Assembly: GCF_003345295.1 (NCBI RefSeq)
Contig: NZ_CP031056.1
Coordinates: forward strand, 372,001 to 436,000
DNA from: Vibrio splendidus
GTDB lineage: Bacteria; Pseudomonadota; Gammaproteobacteria; Enterobacterales; Vibrionaceae
DNA: 64,000 nucleotides
Direction: 5' to 3'
Within the stretch, counting starts at the first letter, position 1, and each line of letters begins with the position of its first letter. This document shows positions 34,141 through 43,219 of this stretch, one piece after another. The notes below the pieces were generated by a model, which saw only the letters and a list, made by a program, of their open reading frames with translations, made no database searches and had not been told where the DNA came from. Both the position numbers and the translations under genes were made by a program.

Positions 34141-35208
34141 TTACAAGAATGCGCGGTATGGCAGTTCTGGGTCATTTTTAAAGATATCTGCAAATCCGCG
34201 GAAGTGTTGGTAGTGCATGCGACCTTTATCTGTTGGGTAAGTGTATCGACCACCGACTTGCCAGAAGAAAGGTGCGAAGCCGTATTGGAGACGCTCTTTC
34301 TTCATGTTCCAAAGCATTTCAATTTCACGTGGGTCGTTTTGGAAGTTAGCCCAGATATCGTGGTGGAAAGGAACCACGACTTCACAATCCAAAGATTCAG
34401 CGGCACGTAAAATGTCTGAAGAAGTCATTTTGTCAGTCACGCCACGTGGGTTCTCACCGTAAGAAAGCAGTGCCACATCGATCTTGTGGTCGTTACCGTG
34501 TTTAGCGTAGTAGTTTGAGTAGTGTGAATCACCAGAGTGGTAAACAGAACCGCCGGTAGTTTCTACTAAGTAGTTCACTGCACGGTCGTCCATGCCGCCT
34601 AAGATCTCGGTATCTAAAGAAGAAGTGCCTTCAGGCAGTGTCACAAGTGCAGTACGGTCGAATGCGTCTAGAACTTTGATGTTCACGTCTTTGATCTTAA
34701 TCTCGTCGCCAACTTTCGCGATAACACAACGATCTTCTGGCACACCCCATTTCATCCATAAATCAACACACGCTTTAGGACCAATGAATTTAACGTGATC
34801 GCCACAGTTTTGTAGAACGGCTGCCGCAACGTTGATATCAATATGATCGCCGTGATCGTGAGATGCCATAACTGCATCGATCTCTTTAATAGCGAAAGGG
34901 TCCAATGGGAAGATTGCAGTTCGTAGGTTAGGTTGAAGTGCCTCAACGCCACCCATTCGCATCATTTGGTGCTGGTTTTTCATTTTTTGAACTGCTTGAG
35001 TTTTTTTACCAGTACCACACCAGAAGTCCATTGATAGGTTTGCGCCACCTTCTGATTTTAGCCAAATACCTGTACAACCAAGCCACCACATAGAAAACGT
35101 ATTAGGTTGCACGACTGTTTGTTCAATCTCTTCATTTAACCATGTACCCCACTCAGGGAATGTATTTAGGATCCAAGACTCGCGAGTGATTTCGTTTACA
35201 TTGCTCAT
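34141..35208 (-). CDS. ulaG: L-ascorbate-6-phosphate lactonase UlaG
   Basis: This 355-residue cytosolic metallo-beta-lactamase-fold hydrolase opens the lactone ring of L-ascorbate 6-phosphate to 3-keto-L-gulonate 6-phosphate, the first step after PTS import. The metal site is seen in ASHDHGDHID, with further histidines in SGDSHYSNY and VVPFHHDIW. Its length and whole sequence match E. coli UlaG. It lies 120 bp after ulaR on the same strand, so the two may be cotranscribed; the gap holds a GCCTTAAT hairpin at 35263-35282 without a T-run. Confidence 0.95.
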   Translation of the reverse strand: MSNVNEITRESWILNTFPEWGTWLNEEIEQTVVQPNTFSMWWLGCTGIWLKSEGGANLSMDFWCGTGKKTQAVQKMKNQHQMMRMGGVEALQPNLRTAIFPLDPFAIKEIDAVMASHDHGDHIDINVAAAVLQNCGDHVKFIGPKACVDLWMKWGVPEDRCVIAKVGDEIKIKDVNIKVLDAFDRTALVTLPEGTSSLDTEILGGMDDRAVNYLVETTGGSVYHSGDSHYSNYYAKHGNDHKIDVALLSYGENPRGVTDKMTSSDILRAAESLDCEVVVPFHHDIWANFQNDPREIEMLWNMKKERLQYGFAPFFWQVGGRYTYPTDKGRMHYQHFRGFADIFKNDPELPYRAFL

Positions 35209-35328
35209 GATAATACCTTTTATTTCACTAATTTGATTAATTTTGGATGTAGGGAGCCGAGCGCCTTAATTTGGATTAAGGCACTGAGCTGAATTTATTA
35301 TTATTTGTGGGCTAGTTTGCCCTGTGAT

Positions 35329-36084
35329 TTAAACTAGGATGACTTGCGTCCCTTGAGCTTCAATCTGTTTTACGACTTCTGGATTAGCGTTTTTGCCTGT
35401 GATGACTATGTCTATTTGTTTGGTGTTGCAAAATAGCATTCCAGTACGTTGGCCAACTTTTGAACTGTCGACCACGACAACAAGTTTATCGACCTGTTCT
35501 AGCATTTGTTGTTCGGCCACAGCCGTTAACATGTCAGCTTTATACAGCCCTGCGTCAGTTAAGCCCTTGCCTGAGGTAAACATCCAGTTTCCAGCGTAGC
35601 CACCTAATGAATTAGGGGATGGGTTTAGAAAGATGTTCTGTGCTTTATTGTATTGACCGCCAATGATGATGACATCGTCATGATCTTCGTTGATCAAATA
35701 GCTTGCGAGTGGGAAGTAGTTCGTTACGATTTGAACGTCATCGCCACATAATTGCTGGCCCAGTAGAAAAGCAGTAGAGCCGCAGTTGATCACGATTGTA
35801 TCGCCAGCGTCACACAGCCCAGCGGCTGCTTGTGCAATCTCCGCTTTCTCTTCATAGAACTCAGTGCTGTTGATATTGAGTGGTGACCATTTTCTCTTTT
35901 GAGTCTCTACTCGTTCTGCACCATTTCGAATTTTTCTCAGCCTGCCAACTTCATCTAGTTTAGCGATATCACGTCTGGCGGTAGCAGGTGAAACACTAAA
36001 TCTATCAATGATATGTGAGACGTTAATCGTCTGCATATCTTCTAATAGCGACAAGATGCCGTTATGTCTTTGTACTTCATTCAT
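35329..36084 (-). CDS. ulaR: Ascorbate regulon repressor UlaR (DeoR family)
   Basis: This 251-residue DeoR-type repressor has an N-terminal helix-turn-helix (INVSHIIDRFSVSPATARRDIAKLDEVG) and a sugar-phosphate-sensing domain (INCGSTAFLLGQQL, then VVVVDSSKVGQRTGMLF). E. coli UlaR is released by L-ascorbate 6-phosphate. I start at the ATG at 36084: the upstream GTG at 36093 would have its ribosome site directly against it. Divergent from ulaAB over 340 bp that hold three copies of one candidate operator. Confidence 0.93.
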   Translation of the reverse strand: MNEVQRHNGILSLLEDMQTINVSHIIDRFSVSPATARRDIAKLDEVGRLRKIRNGAERVETQKRKWSPLNINSTEFYEEKAEIAQAAAGLCDAGDTIVINCGSTAFLLGQQLCGDDVQIVTNYFPLASYLINEDHDDVIIIGGQYNKAQNIFLNPSPNSLGGYAGNWMFTSGKGLTDAGLYKADMLTAVAEQQMLEQVDKLVVVVDSSKVGQRTGMLFCNTKQIDIVITGKNANPEVVKQIEAQGTQVILV

Positions 36085-36118
36085 TTTTATCACTCTTTAT
36101 GTCGTTGTGACAATTTGA

Positions 36119-36341
36119 TGATTACTTTTGATTTGTTTTGATTCTAATAATCACCATCGTGATTGTCAAACTACATCGCTATAAAAATCAGACTTCAATC
36201 ACAATGTTTCGTAAGTCGTTGATTTTATAGGGTTTGATGTTTTTGTGTGTGATCCCAAGCTCAATTAGACACATTCTGGGTGTGGTTAATTGATATAAAT
36301 CAAAGTAATCACAAGTGAGCATTGAATGATTACTTTTGATT
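36119..36341. promoter_or_regulatory. Three candidate UlaR operators between ulaR and ulaAB
   Basis: TGATTACTTTTGATT occurs twice in the plus direction, at 36119-36133 and 36327-36341. The inverted near-copy AATCAAAGTAATCA (one T shorter) is at 36298-36311. The two sites nearest ulaAB are about three helical turns apart; the third is about 190 bp away, next to ulaR. The spacing suggests repression by looping, as known for E. coli UlaR. The assignment is inference from position and repetition. Confidence 0.65.
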
Positions 36342-36424
36342 GGTAAAGTCTAGTTCGTGAGCAAAACTAGACATCATCACATCCTACATACCATTAAAAT
36401 TAAAAATTAATCAGGGGTAAAGAT

Positions 36425-38245
36425 ATGGAATTCTTATATGATATTTTCTATATTTTTTACAGTCAGGTAATGACCAAAGCACCATTGCTACTCGGTCTTG
36501 TTACTTGTCTGGGTTACATTCTACTCAAGCGTGACGCAACAACTATTATCTCCGGCTCTATTAAAACCATCGTTGGTTTCATGATAGTGCAGGTAGGTGC
36601 AGGAACATTGGTAGCAGGTTTCAAACCAGTTATTGAGAAAATGAGTGAGATTCATGGATTAACGGGGTCTGTTATTGATCCGTACACCTCTATGATGTCG
36701 ACTATGGAAACCATGGGTGACAATTATTCTTGGGTTGGATATGCCGTATTGCTGGCACTTGGGTTAAACATTCTTCTTGTTGCCTTCCGTCGTGTCACTG
36801 GTATCAGAACCATCATGCTTACGGGACATATCATGTTCCAACAAGCTGGCCTCATTGCCGTTTTCTACTTCGTGCTTGGTGCAGGTATGTGGGAAACCAT
36901 CATTTATTCAGCAATATTGATGGCATTGTACTGGGGTATTTCGTCGAACATTATGTTCAAACCTACCCAAGAAGTTACGGGTGGGGCGGGTTTCTCTATT
37001 GGTCACCAACAACAGTTTGCGTCATGGGTAGCGACTAAAGTTGCACCAAAGCTTGGCGACAAAAATGACAGTGTTGATCACATCAAACTGCCTAAATGGT
37101 TACACATTTTCCACGATAGCATTGCAGCAACAACGTTAGTAATGACTGCTTTCTTCGGCATTATCCTTCTTTCATTTGGTCTTGATAACCTTCAAGACAT
37201 GGCAGGCAAAACGCACTGGTTTATCTACATTTTCGAAACTGGTTTGAAATTCGCAGTGGCTATTCAAGTTATCGTGACGGGCGTTCGTATGTTCGTAGCG
37301 GAGTTATCTGAAGCCTTTAACGGTATTTCTCAACGTCTTATTCCTAATGCTGTTTTAGCAATCGATTGTGCAGCTATCTACGCATACTCTCCAAATGCAA
37401 TGGTATTCGGTTTCATGTGGGGCGCTGTTGGTCAATTCACTGCGGTTCTTGCGATGTTAGCGTTTGATGCTCCTATCATGATCATTCCTGGCTTCATCCC
37501 AATGTTCTTCTCGAATGCCACTATCGGTGTATTTGCGAACCACTTCGGTGGCTGGAAAGCCGTCATGAAGATCTGTTTCGTGATGGGCATTATCGAAGTT
37601 GTCGGTTCAGCTTGGGCAATCAACATCTTTGCTCAATCAGGTACTGAGTTTAATGGCTGGATGGGCATGGCTGATTGGGCTCTGGTATTCCCGCCAATTA
37701 TGCAAGGTATCTCTAGTTCTAATATGTTCTTCTTCGGGATTTTAGCTTTGGCTGGTGTCTACATGTTCTTCGCTTCTAAACAACTACGAGCAGAAGAAGA
37801 CGCGGAAAAACAAGCTGAAACAATGACAGCAGTAACGCCAGAAGGCATTGAGATTGAAATTGCAGCACCACAACAATCGACAGCAACCGCTGAAGCGCCA
37901 TCGGTTTCCACAACAACAGAATCTAGAGTATCGGCGGCTGACCAGAAACCGGTTCGTGTCTTAGTGTGCTGTGGTTCAGGACAAGGTTCTTCAATGATGT
38001 GCTCTAAGAAAATCAAAGAGTACTTGGACAAGAAAGGCATCCCAAGTTCGACGTTTAACAGCGCCATTACTGATTACAAATCTCACCTTGGTTCATTTGA
38101 CATCATCGTTACTTCAGTTGCTCTTGCAGCGAAGATTACGGGTTTGCCTGAAGGCAAGCAGCAGTTAGCGGTGAAGAACATGATTATGGTGAAAACTTTC
38201 GGCGACGAACTGGTTTCTATCATCGAGACCAACTTCCACAAATAA
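36425..38245 (+). CDS. ulaA: Ascorbate PTS permease, fused IIC-IIB (UlaA-UlaB)
   Basis: This 606-residue protein joins the UlaA membrane permease (about 1-455, ten or more helices, starting MEFLYDIFYIFYSQVMTK) through an Ala/Glu/Thr-rich linker (about 465-505) to a UlaB-type IIB domain (about 508-606). The phospho-accepting cysteine is C516 in LVCCGSGQGSS. In E. coli these are two separate proteins. It imports L-ascorbate with phosphorylation to L-ascorbate 6-phosphate. It is the first gene of the plus-strand ula operon, behind the UlaR-site cluster; AGGGGTAA precedes the ATG. Confidence 0.95.
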   Translation: MEFLYDIFYIFYSQVMTKAPLLLGLVTCLGYILLKRDATTIISGSIKTIVGFMIVQVGAGTLVAGFKPVIEKMSEIHGLTGSVIDPYTSMMSTMETMGDNYSWVGYAVLLALGLNILLVAFRRVTGIRTIMLTGHIMFQQAGLIAVFYFVLGAGMWETIIYSAILMALYWGISSNIMFKPTQEVTGGAGFSIGHQQQFASWVATKVAPKLGDKNDSVDHIKLPKWLHIFHDSIAATTLVMTAFFGIILLSFGLDNLQDMAGKTHWFIYIFETGLKFAVAIQVIVTGVRMFVAELSEAFNGISQRLIPNAVLAIDCAAIYAYSPNAMVFGFMWGAVGQFTAVLAMLAFDAPIMIIPGFIPMFFSNATIGVFANHFGGWKAVMKICFVMGIIEVVGSAWAINIFAQSGTEFNGWMGMADWALVFPPIMQGISSSNMFFFGILALAGVYMFFASKQLRAEEDAEKQAETMTAVTPEGIEIEIAAPQQSTATAEAPSVSTTTESRVSAADQKPVRVLVCCGSGQGSSMMCSKKIKEYLDKKGIPSSTFNSAITDYKSHLGSFDIIVTSVALAAKITGLPEGKQQLAVKNMIMVKTFGDELVSIIETNFHK

Positions 38246-38255
38246 TTAGAAACGG

Positions 38256-38278
38256 CTCAGTGGTACATCACCACTGAG
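38256..38278 (+). other. Intercistronic hairpin between ulaAB and ulaC
   Basis: Perfect stem CTCAGTGG / CCACTGAG with a 7-base loop, not followed by a T-run. It may protect or separate the ulaAB part of the transcript. Confidence 0.5.
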
Positions 38279-38311
38279 TCAATAAAAACAATTATATAAG
38301 TGAGCAATAAC

Positions 38312-38779
38312 ATGAACCTGAAAGAATCTCTTATCCAAAACAACTCTATCCTGCTGAACGCAAAAGCAGTTGATTGGAAAGCGGCAATTAAGCTCGGTAC
38401 TGACGCATTGGTCAAGGCAGGGATTGCTGAAGAACGTTACTACGAGGCGATTACCAAGGCAATCGGTGAAGAAGGCCCTTACATCTGTATTCATGACGCG
38501 TTCGCGTTGCCTCATTGCCGTCCTGAAGATGGCGTGATTCGCACTGGTTTTGCGTTAACCGTGCTTGAAACGCCGATTACTTTTGAAGGTGTTGATGAGC
38601 CTGTTGATGTTCTGATCACGCTGGCGGGTAAAGACTCTGAAGAACACATCGAAGGCACGATGCAAGTGGCTAATTTGATTGAATTTGATGAAGACTTCTC
38701 AAAACTTCGCGCATGTAAAAGCCCTGAAGAGGTGGCGCGTTTAATTGATGCTGCACTGCTGCAAGCGGAAGCCGCGTAA
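38312..38779 (+). CDS. ulaC: Ascorbate PTS IIA component UlaC
   Basis: This 155-residue cytosolic IIA protein passes phosphate from HPr to the IIB domain. The phosphorylation site is H68 in ALPHCRPEDG. The start is set at the ATG at 38312, with AGTGAG about eight bases upstream; the GTG at 38300 used by a longer frame adds only four residues. It is followed 10 bp later by ulaF. Confidence 0.94.
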   Translation: MNLKESLIQNNSILLNAKAVDWKAAIKLGTDALVKAGIAEERYYEAITKAIGEEGPYICIHDAFALPHCRPEDGVIRTGFALTVLETPITFEGVDEPVDVLITLAGKDSEEHIEGTMQVANLIEFDEDFSKLRACKSPEEVARLIDAALLQAEAA

Positions 38780-38789
38780 GGAGACAATT

Positions 38790-39488
38790 ATGTCTAAATA
38801 TAGCCAATTGAAACAACGCGTCTTAGAGGCCAATTTGCAGCTACCTAAGTACGGTTTGGTGACATTCACTTGGGGCAATGTCTCTGAGTTTGACCGTACT
38901 AATGGCGTGATAGCGATTAAGCCATCAGGTGTCGAATACTGCGATATGACAGCTGAAGATATGGTGGTCGTCGATCTAGAAGGCAACATTGTTGAAGGGA
39001 AACTCAATCCTTCAAGTGATACCGCAACTCATTTAGAGCTTTACAAAGCTTTCCCTGAGGTCAGTGGCATTGTTCACACGCATTCACGCAGTGCCACAAT
39101 TTGGGCGCAAGCCGGCATCGATATTCCAGCCTTGGGTACCACTCATGCTGATTATTTCTACGGTGACATCCCATGTACACGTCGATTGTCTCACTCTGAA
39201 ATTGCTGAAGAGTACGAGAAAAATACTGGCTTGGTGATCATTGAAGAGTTCAAGCAGCGTCGAATCGATCCAATGGCAGTTCCAAGCGTGATTGTTGCAG
39301 GACATGCACCTTTCTCTTGGGGCAAAGACGCCAACGATGCGGTTCACAACGCGGTGGTATTAGAAGAAGTTTCTGCAATGGCGTTGGCAACGCGCACCTT
39401 GAATAGCGGCATCAAAATTCAGCCAGAACTATCCGACAAACACTACTTACGTAAGCACGGTGAAAATGCTTATTACGGCCAACAGTAA
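38790..39488 (+). CDS. ulaF: L-ribulose-5-phosphate 4-epimerase UlaF
   Basis: This 232-residue class II aldolase-fold epimerase converts L-ribulose 5-phosphate to D-xylulose 5-phosphate, the last step of the pathway. Zinc ligands are visible in GIVHTHSRSATIWAQ and AGHAPFSWG, and the ribulose-binding KPSGVEY is present. The start at 38790 has AAGGAG nine bases upstream; the longer frame from 38745 overlaps ulaC. It is a paralog of the epimerase at 51351-52061. Confidence 0.94.
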   Translation: MSKYSQLKQRVLEANLQLPKYGLVTFTWGNVSEFDRTNGVIAIKPSGVEYCDMTAEDMVVVDLEGNIVEGKLNPSSDTATHLELYKAFPEVSGIVHTHSRSATIWAQAGIDIPALGTTHADYFYGDIPCTRRLSHSEIAEEYEKNTGLVIIEEFKQRRIDPMAVPSVIVAGHAPFSWGKDANDAVHNAVVLEEVSAMALATRTLNSGIKIQPELSDKHYLRKHGENAYYGQQ

Positions 39489-39599
39489 ATCGGCTTTTCG
39501 TTTAAATAAGCCGTTCAAGTAAGCCGTTTAACGAGCTTCGGCTCTAAGTAGTTTCAATATTGATTAGGCCCGACTTCAGGGAATAAGTGAGAGGACTCT

Positions 39600-40421
39600 A
39601 TGTATAAAGTGCTGGCGTTAGATCTCGATGGAACCGTGTTAAAGGATGATCACACGATTCATCCAGAACTGAAAAAGGCGATCCAAGAAGCCAAACAAAG
39701 TTGTCATGTCGTGATTGTGACTGGTCGACACCACACAGCAGCACGACCTTATTACTACGAATTGGGGTTAGATACGCCAATCATCTGCTGTAACGGCACT
39801 TATGTTTACGACTATCAGACTGAAACGGTACTGACTCAAAACGCGATAGATAAAGACAAAGCGCTGACCTTCATCGATATGGCAGATGAGTTTCAGCTCA
39901 AAATGGTCATGTACATCACGCATGCCATGACGTACTCACACTACAACCCATTTGCCTACATGTTGGCATTGGAAAGTTGGGCAGAAACGGCACCAGAGCA
40001 ACATCGCCCTCAAATTTACCAAGTGGCATCATTCATTGAAACGGCTCAGCAAGCCGAACACGTTTGGAAGTTTGTGGTGGAAGGTAGCCAAGACTCAGTA
40101 GACCGTTTAATGCAACACCCATGGATAGAAGAGAACTTCAACGGTGAGCGTTCTTGGTCAAACCGAATCGACTTTGCTGCAAAAGGTAACAGTAAGGGCC
40201 TACGCCTTGCTGAATACATCACCGAACTCGGTTATCACGCCGATGACGTCATTGCCGTCGGTGATAACCACAACGATATATCCATGCTCAAGTACGCCGG
40301 ATTAGGCGTAGCGATGCTCAATGCTGATGACATCGTCAAGTCACACGTTCAACGCGTGTGCTCAACAGATAACAACCATGATGGCTTAGCCCGTCTAATA
40401 CGTGAACAAATTAAAGGATAA
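39600..40421 (+). CDS. Cof-type HAD phosphatase in the ula operon
   Basis: This 273-residue HAD IIB hydrolase (YidA-like) has D8 and D10 in LALDLDGTVL, VTGRHH as motif II and VGDNHNDISML as motif IV. It lies 112 bp after ulaF and 4 bp before ulaD, so it is part of the ula operon, although E. coli ula has no such gene. A close paralog sits at the equivalent place (beside sgbE) in the yia/sgb operon. It probably removes phosphate from a pathway intermediate or a toxic by-product; the substrate is unknown. Confidence 0.88.
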   Translation: MYKVLALDLDGTVLKDDHTIHPELKKAIQEAKQSCHVVIVTGRHHTAARPYYYELGLDTPIICCNGTYVYDYQTETVLTQNAIDKDKALTFIDMADEFQLKMVMYITHAMTYSHYNPFAYMLALESWAETAPEQHRPQIYQVASFIETAQQAEHVWKFVVEGSQDSVDRLMQHPWIEENFNGERSWSNRIDFAAKGNSKGLRLAEYITELGYHADDVIAVGDNHNDISMLKYAGLGVAMLNADDIVKSHVQRVCSTDNNHDGLARLIREQIKG

Positions 40422-40425
40422 CAAC

Positions 40426-41073
40426 ATGACTAAACCAATGATTCAGATCGCCCTAGACCAAACAAACCTTCCTGCTGCTATTGAAGTGGCAAACAACGTT
40501 GAAAGCTTTGTTGATGTGATTGAAGTAGGCACTATTTTGGCTTTTGCAGAAGGCATGAAGGCAGTTTCTACGCTTCGTAAGAACCACCCAGACCATATTC
40601 TTGTGTGTGACATGAAAACCACAGATGGCGGCGCAATTCTAGCTCGTATGGCATTCGAAGCGGGCGCTGATTGGATTACGGTTTCTGCTGCTGCACACAT
40701 CGCAACCATTGGTGCATGTAAGAAAGTCGCTGATGAATTTAACGGTGAAATCCAAATCGAAATTTATGGTAACTGGACAATGGACGATGCTCAATCTTGG
40801 GTCGACCTAGGTATCTCTCAAGCTATTTATCACCGCTCTCGTGACGCTGAATTAGCCGGTGTGGGCTGGACTGAAGAAGATCTAGTGAAGATGCGTGCAT
40901 TGTCTGAAATGGGCATCGAGCTTTCTATCACAGGTGGCATCGTGCCTGAAGACCTATACCTATTTGAAGGTATTAAAGCGAAAACCTTTATCGCAGGTCG
41001 CGCACTTGCGGGTGACAAAGGTAAAGAGACAGCAGAAGCACTAAAAGCTCAGATCGATCGCTACTGGAATTAG
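40426..41073 (+). CDS. ulaD: 3-keto-L-gulonate-6-phosphate decarboxylase UlaD
   Basis: This 215-residue orotidine-decarboxylase-suprafamily TIM barrel makes L-xylulose 5-phosphate. It has IQIALDQTNL, VIEVGTILAFAEG, the metal-binding CDMKTTDGGAI (DxKxxD) and IYHRSRDAELAG. The start at 40426 follows AAAGGATAACAAC; the longer frame overlaps the HAD gene. It is followed 8 bp later by ulaE. Confidence 0.95.
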   Translation: MTKPMIQIALDQTNLPAAIEVANNVESFVDVIEVGTILAFAEGMKAVSTLRKNHPDHILVCDMKTTDGGAILARMAFEAGADWITVSAAAHIATIGACKKVADEFNGEIQIEIYGNWTMDDAQSWVDLGISQAIYHRSRDAELAGVGWTEEDLVKMRALSEMGIELSITGGIVPEDLYLFEGIKAKTFIAGRALAGDKGKETAEALKAQIDRYWN

Positions 41074-41081
41074 GAGGTGTT

Positions 41082-41963
41082 ATGTATCAAAACTTGTTAC
41101 GCCACCGTGTTGGGCTTTATGAGAAGGCTCTACCTAACGAACTCAGCTGGGAAGATAAACTTAAGCAAACCAAAGAACTCGGCTTTGATTTTCTTGAGAT
41201 ATCGGTCGATGAATCAGACGAGCGTCGCAGTCGACTAGATTGGAATGACGAAGAAGTGTATGCCTTGCGTCATCTTTGTGAAAAGCACGGCGTACCGTTG
41301 CAATCCATGTGTTTAAGCGCGCATCGTAAGTTCCCATTTGGATCTGTTGATCCTGTGATTCGTGAACAAGCGATTATCCATATGGAGAAGGCTATCTCGT
41401 TGGCTTACAAGTTGGGTATTCGTACCATCCAACTCGCTGGCTATGACGTCTACTACGAGCCTGCTGATAAAGTGACTCACCAGAGGTTCATTGAAGGCAT
41501 GAAGCTTTCGGCGCGTTTGGCTGAAAGATCGGGCGTAATGCTTGCTGTGGAAATCATGGATACCGATTACTTGAATTCTTTGAGTAAGTTCGAAGTGCTG
41601 AGTCGCGAAGTTAATTCACCGTATTTCACGGCGTATCCGGATGTGGGCAATATCTCTGGTTGGAATTACGACATAGTGACTGAGCTAAAACTGAGTAAGC
41701 CTCATATCACTCAGATCCACCTCAAAGACACTTATAAAGTGACTGACGAGTACAAAGGGCAATTCCGAGACTTAGTGATTGGTGATGGCGAAGTTGACTT
41801 CAATGCTATTTTTGAAACGTTGAAAGAGACTGAGTGCGTTGTACCACTCGTGATCGAGATGTGGGCTCAAGATGAACGCTGGAAAGAGAATATACGGACG
41901 GCACAAAAACGACTGAATGATGTTTGTGCGCAAACAGGTGTGCCTAAATTATTTGATAGTTAG
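41082..41963 (+). CDS. ulaE: L-xylulose-5-phosphate 3-epimerase UlaE
   Basis: This 293-residue TIM-barrel epimerase interconverts L-xylulose 5-phosphate and L-ribulose 5-phosphate. The family residues appear in LEISVDESDERR, LAVEIMDTDYLNS, YPDVGNISGWN, IHLKDT and VIEMWAQD, which hold the divalent metal. A strong AGGAGG ribosome site precedes the ATG. It is the last gene of the ula operon, followed by a strong terminator. Paralog at 46102-46971. Confidence 0.95.
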   Translation: MYQNLLRHRVGLYEKALPNELSWEDKLKQTKELGFDFLEISVDESDERRSRLDWNDEEVYALRHLCEKHGVPLQSMCLSAHRKFPFGSVDPVIREQAIIHMEKAISLAYKLGIRTIQLAGYDVYYEPADKVTHQRFIEGMKLSARLAERSGVMLAVEIMDTDYLNSLSKFEVLSREVNSPYFTAYPDVGNISGWNYDIVTELKLSKPHITQIHLKDTYKVTDEYKGQFRDLVIGDGEVDFNAIFETLKETECVVPLVIEMWAQDERWKENIRTAQKRLNDVCAQTGVPKLFDS

Positions 41964-42026
41964 TTCATACCTAGTAACGATTAACCTGTTTCTCTTTGCG
42001 TTTTCGATGCTCCTAACGAAAAGAGA

Positions 42027-42060
42027 AAATGCAGCATATTGCCCCCAATATGCTGCATTT
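42027..42060 (+). terminator. Terminator of the ula operon
   Basis: A 15-bp perfect stem AAATGCAGCATATTG / CAATATGCTGCATTT with a CCCC loop is followed by Ts. Confidence 0.95.
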
Positions 42061-42127
42061 TTATATCAATATGTCGCTCTAAACTTTTGAAGCTTAGGTT
42101 ATGTTAATTTCGAAATAGTGGCTGCAC

Positions 42128-42337
42128 TTAAACAGCAATCGTCACATGGTCACGGCCTACTTCAGCCATCTGAACTAGGTAGTCTGTGTGGTACTTTTTC
42201 TTGATGGTGATTTGGCTACCGATTTCAGCAACAATCTTTACTACTTCTAACGCGTCTGAAGGATGTAATGAAGACTCTTTTGTAATTTCGATGTTTACGC
42301 CCAAATTTGCCAATTTAATGATGTCGCTAGAATGCAT
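42128..42337 (-). CDS. HPr-like small protein
   Basis: This 69-residue protein aligns with the PTS phosphocarrier HPr in strand and helix pattern: VNIEITKESSLHPSDALEVVKIVAEIGSQITI, then DYLVQMAEVGRDHVTIAV in place of HPr AKSIMGLMxLG. The HPr phospho-histidine is retained (H25), but the following arginine of the HxRP motif is lost, and the C-terminal helix is missing. The ATG at 42337 follows TTGGA; the TTG at 42349 is less likely. It stands alone, just past the end of the ula PTS operon. It may be a regulator or a non-phosphorylated HPr mimic; the call is tentative. Confidence 0.55.
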   Translation of the reverse strand: MHSSDIIKLANLGVNIEITKESSLHPSDALEVVKIVAEIGSQITIKKKYHTDYLVQMAEVGRDHVTIAV

Positions 42338-42349
42338 GATGATGTCCAA

Positions 42350-42583
42350 GATGTTTGATTTTCGTGGACTATATCATCTTCAATTTATGCAACTCTACTT
42401 GGTTTAAGTAAAAATGGGTGAGATGTGCTCAAAATATGATTTCAATAGTAAACCAACGGCTTTTATTGCATCACTTCGTTTAATTGTCGGATTGTTGAAT
42501 AAGATCATATTAAGGCGATCATGAATAGGTTTTATGTAGGGTGATTAGTAGTATGAGTCTCAAAACAATATGAGAGATTGACG
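42350..42583. other. Non-coding spacer between HPr-like gene and HAD gene
   Basis: About 230 bp with divergent promoters expected; no reading frame or clear repeat is seen. Confidence 0.45.
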
Positions 42584-43183
42584 ATGCCAAAGTTAGATAA
42601 ATATAAAGGAATTATTTTTGATCTCGATGGGACTCTGGTCAATTCTATGGTGGCACACGCTCATGCATGGGAACAAACTTGTCAGAAGTTTGGTATTCCC
42701 TACGACAAAGAGTGGCTCGATCAACTTGGTGGGATGCCATCGCGAAAAGTGACTCAAGAGATCCTTAAGCGTTACGATCTAACTCTTGATGCTCAACAAA
42801 TTACTTCGGACAAAATCGCTAACTTTGAGGCTATTGAGCACAAAGGGGATGTTATCCCGGAGACATACGCACTCTTACAACAACAGTATCAGTTGAAAAA
42901 GATAGGCATCGGCACTGGTGCTCAAGCCAAGCATGCAAGGGCGATTTTAAAGACGACCGATATCCCATCAATGATACGTACGATTGTGACTTCCGATGAC
43001 GTAGAAAATCACAAACCTAACCCAGATACTTTTCTGAAAGTCGCTAGCCAGTTAGAGCTTGAACCGAGCGATTGTGTGGTGTTTGAAGATACGATTATAG
43101 GCCAGCACGCAGCGACATCGGCAGGAATGGATTGCTACATGGTTGAAAACGGGCAGATAACTAAATTTGTTCCAGCGAGCTAA
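42584..43183 (+). CDS. HAD phosphatase, YqaB/beta-phosphoglucomutase-like
   Basis: This 199-residue HAD subfamily IA protein has D13 and D15 in IIFDLDGTLVNSM, cap-domain residues GGMPSRKV, and the motif III/IV region NHKPNPDTF and VVFEDTIIG. It resembles E. coli YqaB (fructose-1-phosphatase). The ATG at 42584 is chosen over the TTG at 42578. It lies 36 bp before an rpe-type gene and is probably cotranscribed with it. Confidence 0.85.
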   Translation: MPKLDKYKGIIFDLDGTLVNSMVAHAHAWEQTCQKFGIPYDKEWLDQLGGMPSRKVTQEILKRYDLTLDAQQITSDKIANFEAIEHKGDVIPETYALLQQQYQLKKIGIGTGAQAKHARAILKTTDIPSMIRTIVTSDDVENHKPNPDTFLKVASQLELEPSDCVVFEDTIIGQHAATSAGMDCYMVENGQITKFVPAS

Positions 43184-43219
43184 ACAGAATTTAACGATAC
43201 AAAAATAACTAGGAAAAAA

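Noticed and set aside
35263..35282. Hairpin between ulaR and ulaG as a terminator
   Set aside because: The GCCTTAAT/ATTAAGGC stem is weak and is not followed by a T-run on the minus strand, so readthrough from ulaR to ulaG remains likely.
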